A stretch of DNA of 42,486 nucleotides from an uncultured Collinsella sp. Its GTDB lineage: Bacteria; Actinomycetota; Coriobacteriia; Coriobacteriales; Coriobacteriaceae. This document shows, piece by piece, positions 39,264 through 42,486 of this stretch. A program made the translations under genes and the position numbers. Where the stretch lies: assembly GCA_902492545.1 (NCBI GenBank), contig CABULX010000001.1, positions 1-42,486 of the forward strand, read 5' to 3'. The notes below the pieces were generated by a model. The model was not told the origin of the DNA and did no database searches. It saw only the letters and a program-made list of their open reading frames with translations. Positions within the stretch are counted from its first letter, which is position 1. The number at the start of each line of letters is the position of its first letter.

Positions 39264-40199
39264 ATGCAGGAAACTGATTCTCAGTCTCAGGAGCAGGCTA
39301 CCGCCACCAAGGCCGCATCTGCTCCCGCCAAGTCCCGCACGCTGTGGGGCGACGCTTTTAAGCGTCTTCGCAAGAACAAGCTCGCCGTTATCGGTGTCTG
39401 CTGGATCATCATCGTCGTTGTGGTTGCCCTGACCGCAGATCTGTGGGCTAAGCCCTGGCTCGGTTCGCCGACAGCTTCCGACTCGACCACCATGGCCGAG
39501 ACGTCGCTGCTGGCTCCGTGTGCCGAGCACCCGTTTGGCACCGACGCCCTTGGTCGTGACATTCTCGTCCGCGTTATCTACGGTGCGCGCGTTTCGTTGT
39601 CCGTCGGAATTATGGCCACCGCGATCTCCACGCTGATTGGTCTGGTCATGGGTGCTCTGGCCGGTTTCTACGGCGGCATCTGGGATACGATCATCATGCG
39701 CTGTGCGGACATCTTCCTGGCGTTCCCGTACGTGCTGTTCGTTGTCGCCATGATCGCCGTTATCGGCCGTGGTCTTCAGAACGTCTTTATCGCCATCGGC
39801 ATTCTTGGCTGGCCTTCGATTGCGCGCGTCTTCCGCTCTGCAATCTTGACGGTCAAGGAAAACGACTATGTTGATGCTGCGCGCGCGATGGGTGCATCTG
39901 ATGCTCGTATCGTTGTACGTCACATCTTCCCGAACTCCGTCGCCTCCATCGTGGTCTACGCGACCATGAACATTGGTGGCGCCATTCTGACCGAGTCCGC
40001 TCTGTCCTTCCTCGGCATGGGCGTTATTCCGCCTACGCCTTCGTGGGGCTCCATGATTCAGGACGGTCAGCAGTATCTTCTGACTGCTCCGTGGATGATG
40101 ATCATGCCCGGTCTGGCAATTCTCTCGACGGTGCTCGCCTTCACCCTGCTGGGTGACGGTCTGCGCGACGCCCTCGACGTCAAGATGAAGGACGCATAA
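39264..40199 (+). CDS. oppC: Oligopeptide ABC transporter permease
   Basis: This is an OppC/DppC-family permease with 311 residues. It has a cytoplasmic N-terminal tail rich in Gln, Ala and Lys, a first helix (LAVIGVCWIIIVVVVALTADLW), the HPFGTDALGRDILVRVIYGARVSL signature, the EAA loop AARAMGASDARIVVRHIFPN, and LSFLGMGVIPPTPSWGSMI near the end. The start is ATG 39264, with AAGGGAGG ahead. oppD begins 2 bases after the stop. Confidence 0.94.
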   Translation: MQETDSQSQEQATATKAASAPAKSRTLWGDAFKRLRKNKLAVIGVCWIIIVVVVALTADLWAKPWLGSPTASDSTTMAETSLLAPCAEHPFGTDALGRDILVRVIYGARVSLSVGIMATAISTLIGLVMGALAGFYGGIWDTIIMRCADIFLAFPYVLFVVAMIAVIGRGLQNVFIAIGILGWPSIARVFRSAILTVKENDYVDAARAMGASDARIVVRHIFPNSVASIVVYATMNIGGAILTESALSFLGMGVIPPTPSWGSMIQDGQQYLLTAPWMMIMPGLAILSTVLAFTLLGDGLRDALDVKMKDA

Positions 40200-40201
40200 G
40201 G

Positions 40202-41292
40202 ATGAAGAAGAACAAGAACTATGTGGACCTGAAGGACCAGCCGGTTCCCGAGGGCCAGCATCTGCTCGAGGTCGATGACCTAAAGATGTATTTCCACACC
40301 GAGGATGGCGTCGTTCGCGCTGTCGACGGTGTCTCCTACACGCTCGATCGCGGCGAGACCCTGGGCGTCGTCGGTGAGTCCGGCTCTGGTAAGTCCGTGA
40401 CCGCCATGACCATCATGGGCCTCATCTCGATGCCTCCGGGAAAGATTGAGGGCGGCGACGTTCGCTATCGCGGTCGTTCGATCCTCGAGATGACTGAGGA
40501 AGAGATGCAGCACATTCGCGGTAACGATATCGCGATGATCTTCCAGGATCCTATGACCTCCTTGAACCCGGTCTATAAGATCGGCAAGCAGGTGGGCGAG
40601 GGCCTTCGTCTGCACCGTGGTTACTCCAAGCAGGAGGCGCTCAAGCGTGCCACCGAGCTTTTGGACCTCGTTGGTATTCCCGAGCCCGAGAAGCGCGTCA
40701 ATGAGTATCCGCACCAGTTCTCTGGCGGTATGCGTCAGCGCGTCATGATTGCCATGGCCCTTGCCTGCGACCCCGATATCCTGATTGCCGACGAACCCAC
40801 GACGGCCCTGGACGTTACCATTCAGGCTCAGATTATCGAGCTTATGCAGGAAATGCAGGAGAAGAACGGCAACGCCATCATCATGATCACCCATGACCTG
40901 GGTGTCGTCGCTGATATGGCCGACAAGATCATGGTTATGTACGCCGGCCGTCCCGTCGAGTTCGGTACTGCTGAGGAAATCTTCTACGAGAGCCGCCATC
41001 CCTACACCTGGGGTCTTATTCGTTCCATTCCGGAGCAGGCCATCGAGGAGAAGAAGCCATTGACGCCGATTCACGGCAACCCGCCTTCGCTCATGAACCT
41101 GCCCGAGGGCTGCGTGTTCTCGCCTCGTTGTCCCTATGCGACCGATAAGTGCCGCAAGCAGCGCCCCGAGCGTGTCGTCACCGAGTCTGGTCACTACTCT
41201 GCGTGCCACTACTCCGGTGACCCCGAGTTCCTCAAGAACGCTCCTGAGACGTCCCGTACGCGCAAGGATTCCAAGAAGGGAGGCGAGGCGTA

Positions 41293-41293
<1 letters not shown>
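40202..41293 (+). CDS. oppD: Oligopeptide ABC transporter ATPase
   Basis: This is a cytoplasmic ATPase subunit with 363 residues. Walker A is GESGSGKS (58-65), followed by Q-loop IFQDPMTSLNP, signature FSGGMRQRVMIAMAL, Walker B ILIADEPTTALD and H-loop ITHD. The C-terminal oligopeptide-transporter extension is present with its cysteines (EGCVFSPRCPYATDKC, then a later Cys in YSACHY), the set that in related DppD proteins binds an iron-sulfur cluster. Its stop TAA shares a base with the oppF ATG (TAATG), indicating coupling. Confidence 0.95.
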
Positions 41294-42321
<1,028 letters not shown>

Positions 42322-42378
42322 CCGGTTGTTATCGTCCGGGCCCGTGCTGGACTTAGTTTTCAGAACGTCCTCGACCAT

Positions 42379-42427
42379 GGAAACCCCCTTATCCTGCTCC
42401 TTCGGAGCCGCGGATAAGGGGGTTTCC
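42379..42427. terminator. Long hairpin after oppF
   Basis: A perfect 16-bp stem (42379-42394 with 42412-42427) contains an inner 5-bp stem GCTCC/GGAGC with a TTC loop. On the plus strand no T-tract follows at once. It may terminate the opp operon and also a minus-strand gene ending nearby, or be a repeated palindromic element. Confidence 0.6.
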
Positions 42428-42440
42428 TGGTCTGACGCTC

Positions 42441-42485
42441 CTATTTGGCAAGGTGTTTTTTAGAATCAAATTTGCGCTCGGTCTC
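42441..42485 (-). CDS. Possible C-terminal tail of a minus-strand gene (partial)
   Basis: Reading the minus strand from the window edge gives 14 residues, ETERKFDSKKHLAK, followed by TAG (plus-strand CTA at 42441-42443). The charged composition looks like a protein tail, and the position just before the long hairpin would suit a gene converging on oppF. The piece is too short to identify or to be sure it is coding. Confidence 0.3.
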   Translation of the reverse strand, partial: ETERKFDSKKHLAK

Positions 42486-42486
42486 G

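Overview
This 42.5 kb window is chromosomal DNA of a high-GC Gram-positive gut bacterium, most likely a Coriobacteriia member such as Collinsella. That placement is inferred from three things: the C/G-ending codon bias, the actinobacterial order uvrC - rapZ - whiA - gap - pgk - tpi - secG, and lipoprotein-based ABC transporters with no outer-membrane genes. No species marker such as rRNA is present. I found no tRNA, rRNA or CRISPR array.

Layout. (1) 1-3650, plus strand: coaE, a small lytic transglycosylase and uvrB. (2) 3716-9838, minus strand: an LtaS-type membrane phosphoglycerol transferase, the Mrp/ApbC Fe-S carrier ATPase, an HI0933/BaiN-type flavoprotein and a COG2509-type flavoprotein. 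(3) 10032-17177, plus: uvrA, a YbaK-type Cys-tRNA(Pro) deacylase, the lipid II flippase murJ and uvrC, so all three UvrABC subunits lie within 16 kb. (4) 17178-27903, plus: a sialic acid uptake and catabolism locus made of a SatABCD-type ABC transporter (SatC is a permease-ATPase fusion), two AXE1-family esterase paralogs, N-acetylneuraminate lyase (nanA), ManNAc kinase (nanK, ROK family) and ManNAc-6-P epimerase (nanE). (5) 28005-34730, plus: rapZ, whiA and the lower glycolysis genes gap, pgk, tpiA and gpmI. (6) 34790-35767: a REP-associated (RAYT/Y1) transposase element with inverted-repeat ends. (7) secG. (8) 36379-42321: a complete five-gene oligopeptide (Opp) ABC transporter operon, then a large hairpin and possibly the tail of a minus-strand gene.

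How the genes work together. The sat/nan block imports host sialic acid, probably removes O-acetyl groups, cleaves it to pyruvate and ManNAc, phosphorylates ManNAc and epimerises it to GlcNAc-6-P; nagA and nagB are not in the window. The block sits inside a conserved actinobacterial gene string, between uvrC and rapZ, and looks like an insertion there. It has its own extended -10 promoter, an AAACGTTT-type operator over the -35 region, and a leader that can fold into a three-way junction. A perfect palindrome with the same AAACGTTT core lies upstream of gap, suggesting shared sugar-linked control.

Most notable points: the second esterase (24167-25018) keeps the Asp and His of the catalytic triad but has Gly at the Ser position, and is translationally overlapped with its active-looking paralog; the satA leader may be an undescribed cis-regulatory RNA; yvcK is missing between rapZ and whiA; and the RAYT element is bounded by 37-nt imperfect inverted repeats carrying REP-like hairpins.
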